From NCBI RefSeq assembly GCF_012910805.1, contig NZ_WTVK01000007.1, positions 62,001 through 126,000 of the forward strand: DNA of 64,000 bases. Reading direction: 5' to 3'. Positions 18,932 through 29,647 of this stretch are shown one piece after another; position 1 is the first letter of the stretch; every line of letters starts with the position of its first letter. Origin of the DNA: Aromatoleum evansii. Its GTDB lineage: Bacteria; Pseudomonadota; Gammaproteobacteria; Burkholderiales; Rhodocyclaceae. The position numbers and the translations under genes are program-made. The notes under the pieces are model-generated. The model made no database searches. It had not been told where the DNA came from and was given only the letters and a program-made list of their open reading frames with translations.

Positions 18932-20554
18932 ATGGCAGACCTCGAACGCCTGAATCTCCTCATCGTTGAAAGCAACCAGGGCATGCGCAGCCAGTTGCGG
19001 TCGATGCTCAACAGCTTCGGGATTGCCAACGTCAAGTTCGCCCCCTCTGCCGGGGCGGCCATCAGCCGCCTGCGCGACCGACGCTTCGACGTGATCCTGA
19101 GCGAATACAGCCTTGGCGATGGCCAGGACGGACAACACCTGCTCGAGGATCTGCGCAACAAGGAGATCATTCCGCTCGACACGCTGTTCATCATGATCAC
19201 GGGCGAGCGCAATTACGAACGCGTGGTCAGTGCGGCGGAGCTCGCGCCGAACGACTACATCCTGAAGCCGCTCACCCCCGACATGCTGCACATGCGGCTG
19301 TTGCGGGCGCTGGAAAAACGCGAGATTTTCCTGCCCGTCTACCGGCTCATCGAGGCCGGCGAAACGCAGCGGGCGATCGAAGTCTGCACGACCCGGGCGG
19401 AAACTCACCCGCGCTACCGCATCGACTTCCTGCGCCTGGAGGCGGAACTGCACGCCGCACTCGGGCACGTGGAACAGGCCGAGGGCATCTACCGCGAGAT
19501 TCTCGCCGCCAAGGTGGTGCCGTGGGCAAGGCTCGGCCTCGCCAAGATGTTGTTCGCGAGGAAGGACTACGCCGGCGCGGAAGAGATCCTGAGCGCACTG
19601 GTGGCCGAAAGCAGCCGATACGTCGACGCCTACGACTGGCTCGCGCGCACGCGCGAGGAAACGGGGCGCATCGAGGAGGCGCGCGACGTGCTGACCAGCG
19701 CCGTCGCGCTGTCGCCGCACCGCCTGGGACGCCTGCGCCACCTGGGCAGTGTGCAGCTCACCGCCGGTGACGGCGCTGCTGCCGAGCGGACGCTCGCCGA
19801 GGTTGTGCGCAAGGGTAAATACTCGGATTTCCGCGACCCGGAAGACCACGTCCATCTGGTCCGGGCACAACTCAGCCAGGGCCGCACCGACGAAGCGCAG
19901 GCGACAATCCGCGATCTGGAGTCGAGCATGGGCGGGATGGCGGCGACGCCGGTATGCGCCTCGCTCTCGAAGGCCCTGTATCACACCAGCACCGGCGCGG
20001 GGGATCTCGCGCAGGCCGCGCTCCAGAATGCGCTGCAGGCAGGTGCGGCGCTGTCGTCCCTGTCGACCGACATGAAGCAGGAGCTCGTCAAGGCTTGCCT
20101 GGACAACCACATGGAGGCCGAAGGCAGCCAGCTGGTGATCGACATCCTGCGCAACGCAGCGGACGAGCGCACGGTGGAGAAGACCCGCGCGATCCTGCAG
20201 GAGCGGGGGCATGGCGAGCTGTCGAACGAGCTAGAGGAGCGCGTCCATGTCGAGGTGCGCGGGCTGATTTCCGCCGGCGCAGACATGGTCAAGGCCGGGG
20301 ACTTCGACGGCGCAGTGCGGGAGATGATGGCCGCGGTGCAGAAGATGCCGGGAAATCCGCACGTGCTCTTCAATGCCGCACTCGCGCTGTTGCGGCACAT
20401 CGAGAACCGCGGCTGGAACGAGCGCCTGGCGGCCCAGGCTCGCGGCCTGATCGCGCGCACGCGGCGGCTCGACCCCGGCAACCCGCGTCTCGATGCATTG
20501 AGCGGCTTCATGCAGCAGCTGGTCAGGAAATACAATCCGCGCCAGGGCGGTTGA
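18932..20554 (+). CDS. Response-regulator receiver domain fused to TPR-like repeats, Glu at the phospho-site
   Basis: A 540-residue cytoplasmic protein. Residues about 7-125 are a CheY-like receiver. The switch Thr (T90) and Lys (K112, in LKPLTP) are retained, but the phospho-acceptor position is Glu, not Asp (E58 in VILSEYSLG), and the acidic pair after strand 1 is reduced to E13. The rest is helical with TPR-like repeats (AEGIYREILA, AEEILSALVAE) and no DNA-binding or enzymatic output. A Glu there often behaves as constitutively 'on', so a phosphorylation-independent scaffold is possible (inference). Start at ATG 18932; an in-frame extension upstream runs through the aspS terminator and is rejected. 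Confidence 0.85.
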   Translation: MADLERLNLLIVESNQGMRSQLRSMLNSFGIANVKFAPSAGAAISRLRDRRFDVILSEYSLGDGQDGQHLLEDLRNKEIIPLDTLFIMITGERNYERVVSAAELAPNDYILKPLTPDMLHMRLLRALEKREIFLPVYRLIEAGETQRAIEVCTTRAETHPRYRIDFLRLEAELHAALGHVEQAEGIYREILAAKVVPWARLGLAKMLFARKDYAGAEEILSALVAESSRYVDAYDWLARTREETGRIEEARDVLTSAVALSPHRLGRLRHLGSVQLTAGDGAAAERTLAEVVRKGKYSDFRDPEDHVHLVRAQLSQGRTDEAQATIRDLESSMGGMAATPVCASLSKALYHTSTGAGDLAQAALQNALQAGAALSSLSTDMKQELVKACLDNHMEAEGSQLVIDILRNAADERTVEKTRAILQERGHGELSNELEERVHVEVRGLISAGADMVKAGDFDGAVREMMAAVQKMPGNPHVLFNAALALLRHIENRGWNERLAAQARGLIARTRRLDPGNPRLDALSGFMQQLVRKYNPRQGG

Positions 20555-20609
20555 TCCCGGGAGGGCCGAATTCCGGCCCCCCGATCCGACCAGCCATCAG
20601 GAGATTCAC

Positions 20610-20972
20610 TTGCGGGCACTGATACTGAGATTCGCGCTGTTCGCTGCAACGGCGCTCGCAGCCTTGCCGGGATGCGGCCGCGGGCCGGACAACGCGACGA
20701 CCGACGCGCTCCCGCGCGAGGCGCAGGCGACGCTCGCGCTGATCGACCGTGGCGGACCTTTTCCCTATCGCAAGGACGGCACAGTGTTCCAGAACCGGGA
20801 GCGCCTGCTGCCCGAGAAACCGCGCGGTTACTACCGCGAATACACCGTGCCGACGCCGGGCGAGAACGGCCGTGGCGCGCGCCGCATCGTCACGGGGGGG
20901 AATCCTCCCGAGGTGTATTACTACACCGCCGATCACTATCGCAGTTTCCGCCGCATCGATCCGCGGCGCTGA
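20610..20972 (+). CDS. Secreted barnase-type guanyl-specific ribonuclease
   Basis: A 120-residue microbial RNase of the N1/T1-barnase family. Start TTG is supported by CAGGAG seven bases upstream. Residues 1-21 form a signal sequence ending ALPGC, a possible lipobox with C22. The catalytic set is complete by motif: E77 in YREYTV, R91/R92 in ARRIVTG and H109 in the DHYRSF loop. The next gene encodes a barstar-like inhibitor 14 bp downstream. Family roles include extracellular RNA scavenging and interbacterial toxicity. Export plus a cytoplasmic inhibitor fits self-protection, but which role applies here is unknown. Confidence 0.88.
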   Translation: MRALILRFALFAATALAALPGCGRGPDNATTDALPREAQATLALIDRGGPFPYRKDGTVFQNRERLLPEKPRGYYREYTVPTPGENGRGARRIVTGGNPPEVYYYTADHYRSFRRIDPRR

Positions 20973-20986
20973 AGCGGGAGAAAGGG

Positions 20987-21430
20987 ATGGACGACCTTGA
21001 TCGACTCGCCGACAGACTGCACCAGACCTCCGGCGCCGGGGTGTATCACTTGCCGGCGGACGGCGGGGGCGCCATAGCCGCCGCAGCCGCTGCGGTGGGC
21101 TTGGGAGTCGCGCGTGCAGACCTGTCCGGTTGCCGGGACAAGGCCGAGTTCCTGCGCCGGGTCGCTGCGGCACTGCGATTTCCCGATTGGTTCGGCCACA
21201 ACTGGGACGCCCTTGCGGACTGTGCGACGGACATGAGTTGGTGGCCGGCCCAAGGCCACGTGCTGATCCTCGAGCACGCGGATGGATTTCGCATCGCCGC
21301 GGAACGGGACTTTCTCGAGGCGCTCGAGATTCTCGGGGAGGCGGCCGGCGACTGGGCCGCACAAGACGTTCCCTTCTGGATCTTCGTCGGGCTGACCGCC
21401 GACGGTATCGCCCGTCTGCGCGGATTCTGA
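20987..21430 (+). CDS. Barstar-family RNase inhibitor
   Basis: A 147-residue cytoplasmic protein with the barstar fold. The diagnostic stretch is FPDWFGHNWDALADCATD (residues about 65-82), where the acidic residues are those that plug the barnase active site. An ATG preceded by GGGAGAAAGGG gives the start. It directly follows the RNase gene, so the two form an RNase-inhibitor pair that should be co-expressed. The N-terminal 30 residues are less conserved than classical 90-residue barstar. Confidence 0.88.
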   Translation: MDDLDRLADRLHQTSGAGVYHLPADGGGAIAAAAAAVGLGVARADLSGCRDKAEFLRRVAAALRFPDWFGHNWDALADCATDMSWWPAQGHVLILEHADGFRIAAERDFLEALEILGEAAGDWAAQDVPFWIFVGLTADGIARLRGF

Positions 21431-21438
21431 GGCGAGCG

Positions 21439-21894
21439 ATGGCCTACAAGCTGCCCGAGTCGGTGCTCGTCGTGGTACATACGCCGGCGCTCGACGTATT
21501 GTTGCTGCAGCGCGTGTCGCCGCCGGGCTTCTGGCAGTCGGTCACCGGCAGCCTGGAGCCGGGAGAATCGCCTGCGGAAGCGGCGCTGCGGGAGATTTGC
21601 GAGGAAACGGGGATCGCGGCCCGGCTGCAGGACCTCGTCGATTGGCGGCACTGCAACCGCTTCGCGATCCGCGAGGAGTGGCGCCACCGCTATGCGCCGG
21701 AGGTGTCCCACAATCTCGAGCACGTCTTCAGCCTGTGCGTGCCCGAGGGCCAGCCGGTCACGCTCGCGCCCGACGAGCACGACGCGACGCTTTGGCTGCC
21801 GCGCGACGCCGCTGCGGCGAAGGTCTTCTCGTGGACCAATCGCGATGCGATCCTGAACCTGCCCGATCACTTCCCGGCAGGCGGCAGACGCTAG
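21439..21894 (+). CDS. nudB: Dihydroneopterin triphosphate diphosphatase
   Basis: Nudix hydrolase that removes pyrophosphate from dihydroneopterin triphosphate in folate synthesis. The 151 residues contain a complete Nudix box, GSLEPGE...REICEETG (residues about 36-57), with the REUXEEXGU core intact. Flanking YKLPESVLVVV and the FSLCVPEG strand match NudB. It starts 8 bp after the barstar-like stop. The position a few genes after aspS is the typical betaproteobacterial neighbourhood. Confidence 0.93.
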   Translation: MAYKLPESVLVVVHTPALDVLLLQRVSPPGFWQSVTGSLEPGESPAEAALREICEETGIAARLQDLVDWRHCNRFAIREEWRHRYAPEVSHNLEHVFSLCVPEGQPVTLAPDEHDATLWLPRDAAAAKVFSWTNRDAILNLPDHFPAGGRR

Positions 21895-22201
21895 GAACAT
21901 CGCCTTCAGGCACGCCGGGCATTACTAACCCGCACCTTCGTCCGGAACCATGATCGCGGGCGGCAACGCCACACTCCGACGCGCGGGCTCGCCCGCCGGC
22001 ATTCCGCGGGCAAAGAATGCCCCGCCGCGCCGACATGTCGATGTGACGCTCGACGGCTCGGATGAATGCGGATTTATTTCATCGAGGGGCCGCTCAGATG
22101 AATCCGCGATTGCACGCCAGGGGCCCTCTTCTCTCTTGAAATGCCGCATCCCGTATCTATATTTGGGATGAGAAGACCCTGTTGTCAGAGAGGAGAAAGC
22201 C
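21895..22201. other. Intergenic region between nudB and hsp20
   Basis: About 300 bases with no convincing gene; a 73-codon frame on the plus strand (21950-22171) has no recognisable features or ribosome-binding site. GCGGATT near 22066 and AATCCGC near 22100 form an imperfect inverted repeat. The final 70 bases hold a heat-shock-like promoter candidate and a strong Shine-Dalgarno (AGGAG) for hsp20. Confidence 0.5.
22135..22165 (+). promoter_or_regulatory. Candidate heat-shock (sigma-32-like) promoter of hsp20
   Basis: CTTGAAA at 22135-22141 equals the sigma-32 -35 consensus. Downstream is CCCGTATCTATAT at about 22150-22162, which resembles a CCCCAT-type -10, but the best alignment gives a shorter spacer than usual. 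Its placement about 60 bp before hsp20 is sensible. Confidence 0.35.
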
Positions 22202-23636
<1,435 letters not shown>

Positions 23637-23657
23637 GCCCGCGGATTACGCACAAGG

Positions 23658-23693
23658 AAGCCGGAACTGCCCGCAAGGGAGTTCCGGCTTTTT
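23658..23693 (+). terminator. Rho-independent terminator between argB and cysC
   Basis: AAGCCGGAACT (23658-23668) and AGTTCCGGCTT (23680-23690) form a perfect 11-bp stem, and the second arm runs into a five-T tract. It lies between two convergent genes and probably serves argB, and possibly both. Confidence 0.88.
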
Positions 23694-23709
23694 GCTGCCC
23701 TCAGTCGCC

Positions 23710-24444
23710 TCAGTCGCCCAGACCGCCGCGGCGCTGCAACTCCAACACGAGATACGTGGCCGCCTCGTCGGCGCTCATCGTCACGGTGTTGATGCGCACG
23801 TCGGGCGCTTCCGGCGCCTCGTAGGGGGAGTCGATCCCGGTAAAGTTCTTGAGTTCGCCGCGCCGTGCCTTCTTGTACAGACCCTTGGCGTCGCGTCCCT
23901 CGGCGACCTCGAGCGGCGTGTCGATGAACACTTCGAGGAATTCGTCTTCGGCCACCAGGCTGCGCGCCATCTGGCGCTCGGCACGGAAGGGCGAAATGAA
24001 GGCGGTGATGACGATGAGGCCGGCATCGACCATCAGTTTCGCCACTTCGGCCACGCGCCGGATGTTCTCAACGCGGTCGGCCTCCGTGAAGCCGAGGTCC
24101 TTGTTGAGCCCGTGGCGCACGTTGTCGCCGTCGAGCAGGTAGGTGTGATAACCCTGTGCGTGCAGCTTCTTCTCGACGAGATTGGCAACCGTTGACTTGC
24201 CGGCGCCGGACAGGCCGGTGAACCACAGCACGCACGGCTTCTGGTGCTTGAGCGCGGCGCGCGCAGTCTTGTCCACATCGACGTGCTGCATGTGGATGTT
24301 CTGGCTGCGGCGCAGCGCGAAGTGGATCAGCCCCGCGCCGACGGTGTTGTTGCTCAGGCGGTCGATGAGGATGAAGCCGCCGGTGTCGCGGTTGTCGGCA
24401 TAGGGATCGAAGGCGATCGGGCGGTCAAGGCTGAGGTTGCACAC
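23710..24444 (-). CDS. cysC: Adenylylsulfate (APS) kinase CysC, severed C-terminal part of a cysNC fusion
   Basis: Encodes the kinase that turns APS into PAPS. The frame opens with about 50 residues that belong to the end of CysN ([12 protein letters not shown]...[15 protein letters not shown]), then the APS kinase domain with Walker [21 protein letters not shown] and the FISPFRAER loop, all intact. In an undamaged fusion this domain would be the C-terminus of one protein. Here a 98-bp tandem duplication puts it out of frame with cysN. Independent translation would need the GTG at 24444, for which no good ribosome-binding site is seen. The kinase domain itself is complete. Confidence 0.88.
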   Translation of the reverse strand: MCNLSLDRPIAFDPYADNRDTGGFILIDRLSNNTVGAGLIHFALRRSQNIHMQHVDVDKTARAALKHQKPCVLWFTGLSGAGKSTVANLVEKKLHAQGYHTYLLDGDNVRHGLNKDLGFTEADRVENIRRVAEVAKLMVDAGLIVITAFISPFRAERQMARSLVAEDEFLEVFIDTPLEVAEGRDAKGLYKKARRGELKNFTGIDSPYEAPEAPDVRINTVTMSADEAATYLVLELQRRGGLGD

Positions 24445-24544
24445 GCGTTGCTCAGGCGGTCGATGAGGATGAAGCCGCCGGTGTCGCGGTTGTCGGCATA
24501 GGGATCGAAGGCGATCGGGCGGTCAAGGCTGAGGTTGCACACGC
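24349..24544. repeat. Exact 98-bp tandem duplication inside cysNC
   Basis: Positions 24349-24446 and 24447-24544 are identical over all 98 bases, with no spacer. Because 98 is not a multiple of three, the second copy shifts the reading frame. The duplicated unit encodes the CysN segment from CNLSLDRP to IDRLSN. Removing one copy leaves 1908 bases (636 codons) from the cysN start to the cysC stop, restoring a single open fusion gene. Confidence 0.97.
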
Positions 24545-25715
24545 CGATCGCGTTGAGGTCCAGCGTGCGCGCGGCCACGTGCTCCAGGGTGTTCACGTTG
24601 ACCTGGTACTTGATGTGGGTGACGGTCGCGGTGACGGTCTTCGCCCCGATCTTGAGCAGATAGGGGCGCCCAGGCAGCAGCGGCTCGTCGTGCATCCATA
24701 CGAGCGTCGTCTCGAACTGGTCGGCCGAGCCGGCGGGCGAGTCGGCCGTCGAGATGACGTCGCCGCGCGAGATGTCGATCTCGTCGGCGAGGGTCAGCGT
24801 GATCGACTGGCCGGCGACGGCCTGCTCCAGGTCGCCGTCGCGCGTGACGATGCGCGCGACCGTGCTTTCCTTGCCCGAGGGCTGGACGCGGATGCGGTCA
24901 CCGGGCTTCACGATGCCGCCGGCGACGGTGCCGGCGAAGCCGCGGAAATCGAGGTTCGGGCGATTGACCCACTGCACGGGCAGGCGGAAGGCTTGCTTCT
25001 GCAAGCGCTCGTCGTCGACCTCGACGGTTTCGAGGTAACCCATCAGCGTCGTGCCGTGATACCAGGGCATGTTGGCGCTGGGCTCGATTATGTTGTCGCC
25101 CTTGTAGGCGGACATCGGGATGAAGGTCACGTCATCGAGGCCGATCTGGGCGGCGAAGCTGCGGTAGTCGTCGCAGATGCGCCGGAACACGGGCTCGGCG
25201 TAGTCGACGAGGTCCATCTTGTTGATCGCGACCACGATGTGGCGGATGCCGAGCAGCGACACGAGGTAGCTGTGGCGCCGAGTCTGCGTGAGCACGCCGC
25301 GGCGGGCATCGACCATCAGCACCGCGGCGTCGGCGGTCGAGGCGCCGGTCACCATGTTGCGCGTGTATTGCTCGTGGCCCGGCGTGTCGGCGACGATGAA
25401 CTTGCGCTTGTCGGTGGAGAAGAAGCGATAGGCGACGTCGATCGTGATGCCCTGCTCGCGCTCGGCGGCGAGGCCGTCGACGAGCAGCGCGAAGTCGAGA
25501 TTCTCGCCCTGGGTGCCGTACTTCTTCGAGTCGGCTTCCATCGCGGCGAGCTGGTCTTCGAAGAGCATCTTCGATTCGTACAGCAGGCGGCCGATCAGCG
25601 TGCTCTTGCCGTCGTCGACGCTGCCGCAGGTGATGAAGCGCAGCAGGCTCTTCTTCTCGTGGGCCTGCAGGTACTGCTCGATGTCGGTGGCGATCAGATC
25701 CGAGATGTGGGCCAT
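24354..25715 (-). CDS. cysN: Sulfate adenylyltransferase large subunit CysN (cysNC frame broken by duplication)
   Basis: GTPase subunit of ATP sulfurylase; with CysD it makes APS from sulfate and ATP. The start MAHISDL follows the cysD stop by one base. EF-Tu-like motifs are intact: [21 protein letters not shown] and NKMDLVDY. Two beta-barrel domains follow. The frame continues normally to IDRLSN, then enters the second repeat copy out of phase and stops at 24354 after about 30 aberrant residues, giving 453 residues. The last strand of the third domain is lost, so the protein may be partly functional or unstable. The undamaged gene would encode a 635-residue CysNC, the typical length. Confidence 0.93.
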   Translation of the reverse strand: MAHISDLIATDIEQYLQAHEKKSLLRFITCGSVDDGKSTLIGRLLYESKMLFEDQLAAMEADSKKYGTQGENLDFALLVDGLAAEREQGITIDVAYRFFSTDKRKFIVADTPGHEQYTRNMVTGASTADAAVLMVDARRGVLTQTRRHSYLVSLLGIRHIVVAINKMDLVDYAEPVFRRICDDYRSFAAQIGLDDVTFIPMSAYKGDNIIEPSANMPWYHGTTLMGYLETVEVDDERLQKQAFRLPVQWVNRPNLDFRGFAGTVAGGIVKPGDRIRVQPSGKESTVARIVTRDGDLEQAVAGQSITLTLADEIDISRGDVISTADSPAGSADQFETTLVWMHDEPLLPGRPYLLKIGAKTVTATVTHIKYQVNVNTLEHVAARTLDLNAIGVCNLSLDRPIAFDPYADNRDTGGFILIDRLSNACATSALTARSPSIPMPTTATPAASSSSTA

Positions 25716-25716
25716 G

Positions 25717-26616
25717 TCAGAAGTACCCCTCTTGTTTCTTCTTTTCCATCGAGGCGGCCGAGTCGTGGTCGATGACACGGCCCTGGCGCTCGGAGGTCTT
25801 GGTCAGCAGCATCTCCTGGATGATCGCGGGCAGCGTGTCGGCCTCGGACTCGACCGCGCCGGTCAGCGGGTAGCAACCGAGCGTGCGGAAGCGCACCTTC
25901 TTCATCATCGGCACTTCACCCGGATGCAGCGGCATGCGCTCGTCGTCGACCATGATCAGCGCGCCGTCGCGCTCCACGACCGGGCGCACGGCGGCGAAGT
26001 AGAGCGGCACGATGGGCACCTTCTCGAGGTAGATGTATTGCCAGATGTCGAGCTCGGTCCAGTTCGACAGCGGAAACACCCGCATCGACTCGCCCTTGTG
26101 CTTGCGGGCGTTGTAGAGCTTCCACAGCTCGGGGCGCTGGCTCTTCGGGTCCCAGCGGTGCTGCGCGGTGCGGAAGGAGAAGATGCGCTCCTTGGCGCGG
26201 GATTTCTCCTCGTCGCGGCGTGCGCCGCCGAAGGCCGCATCGAATCCGTACTTGTCGAGCGCCTGCTTGAGGCCCTCGGTCTTCATGATGTCGGTGTGGA
26301 TCGCCGAGCCGTGGGTGAAGGGGTTGATGTCCTTCGCGACCCCGTCGGGGTTGATATGCACGATGAGGTCCAGCCCGAGCTTGCCCACCATCTCGTCGCG
26401 GAAGGCGTACATGTCGCGAAATTTCCAGCGCGTGTCGACGTGCAGCAGCGGGAACGGCGGGCGCGCGGGGTGGAAGGCCTTCATCGCAAGGTGCAGCATC
26501 ACGGCGCTGTCCTTGCCGATCGAATACAGCATCACCGGGTTTTCCGCTTCGGCGACCACCTCGCGCATGATGTGGATGCTTTCGGCTTCGAGACGCTGCA
26601 GGTGGGTAAGAGACAT
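25717..26616 (-). CDS. cysD: Sulfate adenylyltransferase subunit CysD
   Basis: Catalytic small subunit of ATP sulfurylase (PAPS-reductase-like fold). The start ATG at 26616 ([14 protein letters not shown]) has a GAGGA Shine-Dalgarno and gives 299 residues, the usual length. The PP-loop motif [15 protein letters not shown] lies near residue 30. The mid-protein [20 protein letters not shown] block and the C-terminal KKKQEGYF are diagnostic. It is the first gene of a leftward cysD-cysNC operon, separated by one base from cysN. Confidence 0.97.
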   Translation of the reverse strand: MSLTHLQRLEAESIHIMREVVAEAENPVMLYSIGKDSAVMLHLAMKAFHPARPPFPLLHVDTRWKFRDMYAFRDEMVGKLGLDLIVHINPDGVAKDINPFTHGSAIHTDIMKTEGLKQALDKYGFDAAFGGARRDEEKSRAKERIFSFRTAQHRWDPKSQRPELWKLYNARKHKGESMRVFPLSNWTELDIWQYIYLEKVPIVPLYFAAVRPVVERDGALIMVDDERMPLHPGEVPMMKKVRFRTLGCYPLTGAVESEADTLPAIIQEMLLTKTSERQGRVIDHDSAASMEKKKQEGYF

Positions 26617-26714
26617 CGATGTCCTCGTGATGACGATGAATTGCACAGCCGGCCCGCGTGATCGGGCCTACAATGCCGCGTCGTCAAGTATACCAACCGG
26701 CTGGAGCCACACCT

Positions 26715-27508
<794 letters not shown>

Positions 27509-27512
<4 letters not shown>

Positions 27513-29236
27513 CGGCCTACGCAGTCCTCCTATCCATTGCCGCATTGCTCGCGCTGCTGATCCGCGGCCGCGTCGCACCGGCGATCCTGTTCACCGTGTG
27601 GGCCGCGGCGTACTACCTCGCCGGGCTCGTCAGCGAGCGCGAGTGGCTCACCGGCTACACCAATTCAGCGCTGATCACCTTGATCGTGCTCTTGCTGGTG
27701 TCGCTGGCGCTGGAGCGCTCGCCACTCCTGGACCGCTTTTCGGATCTCGTACTGCGGGGGGGGGCGGCACGAGCGATCCTGCGCCTGTCGGCCGTGACGA
27801 CGCTGTTTTCGGCGGCCCTCAACAACACCGCAGTCGTCGGCGCCCTGCTGGGGGTCGTCTCCAAGCAACGCCGCGTGGCGCCATCGAAGCTGCTGATCCC
27901 CCTTTCGTACGCCGCGATCCTGGGCGGCGTTACGACCCTTGTCGGCACCTCGACGAACCTCGTCGTCAATTCCTTCGTGATCGACGCGGGGCTCCCGCCG
28001 CTGAAGATGTTCCAGTTCAGCCTCGTCGGCATTCCGCTGGCGCTCGCGTGCATCGCCGTGATGGTGCTGTGCTCGGGCCTACTTCCGGCGCATGAACCGG
28101 CCGCACGGGAGAACCGCCAGAGCTACTTTCTCGAAGCACAGATCACCCCCGATTCGCCCCTGGCCGGTCGCAGCATCGAGCAGAACCGCTTGCGCAACCT
28201 CGATGGTCTGTTCCTGCTGGAGCTCGAGCGCGAGGGGCGGCTGATTTCGCCGGTGGGGCCGGACGAGATTCTCGAGGAGGGCGACGTCCTCATCTTCACC
28301 GGGCAGGTCGAAAAGGTGCAGGCGCTGCAGCAGATTCCCGGCCTGCAGGTGTTCGGCACGCGCGCCGACGCGCTGCTGGGCTCCAACCTCGTCGAGGTGG
28401 TGATCTCGAACGAGTCGATCCTGCCCAATCGCACGCTGCGGGAAGTGGACTTCCGCTCGCAGTTCGACGCCGGGGTCGTCGGCATCCGGCGCGGCGACAA
28501 GCGCCTGACCGGCCAGCTCGGGCGAATCCCGCTGCGCGTGGGCGACGCGCTGCTGCTCGCCGTCGGCCCCGACTTCGCCCAGCACCGCAACATCGACCGC
28601 AACTTCCACCTGCTCGACACCGGCGTGCTGCGCCCGAGGCTGACGCCGCGCCAGAGCACGCTCGCGCTGAGCGGCTTCGCGCTCGCGATCGCGGTGTCCG
28701 CGGTCGGTATTTGGCCGCTGCTGAACTGCCTGCTGGTGCTGCTCGCGATCCTGCTCGCGACGCGCATCCTGTCGGTGAGCGAGATGCGCCGGCGCTTTCC
28801 CTTCGACCTGCTGGTGACGATAGGCTCGGCGCTCACGATCGCGAAGGCGCTGGAATCCTCGGGCGCGGCCGAGCTGGTCGCCGACGCCATGCGCAGCCTG
28901 TTCGACGGGCACGGCGTAGTCGGGGCCTTCGTCGGCGTATACCTGATCACTGTCGTGCTGACCGAAGTCATCACGAACAACGCCGCTGCCGCGCTCGCGT
29001 TCCCGATTGCGCTATCGACCGCCCGCGCGTTCGACGTCGACCCGATGCCCTTCGTGATGGCGATCGCCTACGGGGCGAGCGCAGGCTTCCTGATCCCCTT
29101 CGGCTACCAGACCCACCTGATGGTGATGTCGCCGGGCCGCTACCGCACGATGGATTTCATCCGCGCCGGCCTGCCGGTCAGCCTGACCTATTCGGCCGCC
29201 GTCCTGTTGCTGGTGCCGGTATTCTTCCCGTTCTGA
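27509..29236 (+). CDS. SLC13/DASS-type permease with two RCK_C (TrkA-C) domains
   Basis: A 575-residue inner-membrane transporter. Helical halves flank a central cytosolic region (residues about 190-360) made of two RCK_C domains (SPLAGRSIEQNRLRNLDGLFLLELER and the matching segment with ILPNRTLREVDFRSQFDAGVVGI). Typical SLC13 hairpin motifs are present (NNTAVVGALLGV, TSTNLVVNSF, TNNAAAALAFPI). Members carry sulfate, dicarboxylates or other anions. The overlap with cysQ (ATGA) makes sulfate import the leading guess. A nine-G homopolymer (27756-27764) lies in the coding sequence. Confidence 0.85.
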
Positions 29237-29242
29237 GACGGT

Positions 29243-29494
29243 TCAGCGGGCGCTGAGACGGGTGACGAAATCGACGACGGTTCCGACGGTCGCAAAGGAA
29301 CTGCCGTCGATCTCGTCGTCGGGCACCTCAATGCCGAAGCGTTCCTCGATCGCGTGGATGACCGCGAGCACGGCCATGGAGTCGAGTTCGGGCACGCTGC
29401 CGAGCAGCGCCGTGTCGGCATCGAATTGCAAACCACGGCCATCGAGGCTCAACACTTCGTCGAGCAGAGCCAAAACCTGTTCCTGGATGTTCAA
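29243..29494 (-). CDS. Acyl carrier protein of the exosortase-A-linked cluster
   Basis: An 83-residue phosphopantetheine carrier. The attachment serine is S39 in the ELDSMAVL loop. The start is TTG at 29494, where family homology begins (NIQEQVLALLDEVL); a GAGG sequence lies nine bases upstream. It is divergent from an AMP-forming ligase and, by the neighbourhood known from exosortase-A polysaccharide clusters, likely carries the acyl or aminoacyl group activated by that ligase (inference). It is too far from fatty-acid synthesis genes, and too divergent, to be AcpP. Confidence 0.85.
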   Translation of the reverse strand: MNIQEQVLALLDEVLSLDGRGLQFDADTALLGSVPELDSMAVLAVIHAIEERFGIEVPDDEIDGSSFATVGTVVDFVTRLSAR

Positions 29495-29647
29495 GGCAAA
29501 AACCTCACAGCACCAACCAACACACTTTACGATCACAAGCGTCCGCAGGCTGCGGGCGCAGAGCGGCGCATTATACTTCCGGTCCGTACTCGCCCGCGCC
29601 GCCTGCATGCGAGAAAGAATGCGCAACGCCGAGCCCAGACCACCGCA
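29495..29647. promoter_or_regulatory. Divergent regulatory region between the ACP and acyl-ligase genes
   Basis: A 153-base non-coding region that is less GC-rich than the flanking genes, placed to hold promoters for both directions. No clear sigma-54 (GG-N10-GC) or sigma-70 site was identified by eye. Confidence 0.4.

Noticed and set aside
21950-22171. Short plus-strand frame between nudB and hsp20
   Set aside because: It has no Shine-Dalgarno, no homologous motif and overlaps the candidate heat-shock promoter, so it is more likely untranslated.
22135-22201. ROSE-type RNA thermometer in the hsp20 leader
   Set aside because: The leader lacks a clear UYGCU pairing with the AGGAG; only a generic pairing could be drawn by eye.
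24349-24544. A programmed ribosomal frameshift joining CysN and CysC
   Set aside because: The disruption is explained exactly by the 98-bp tandem copy, and no slippery heptamer with a downstream structure was found at the junction.
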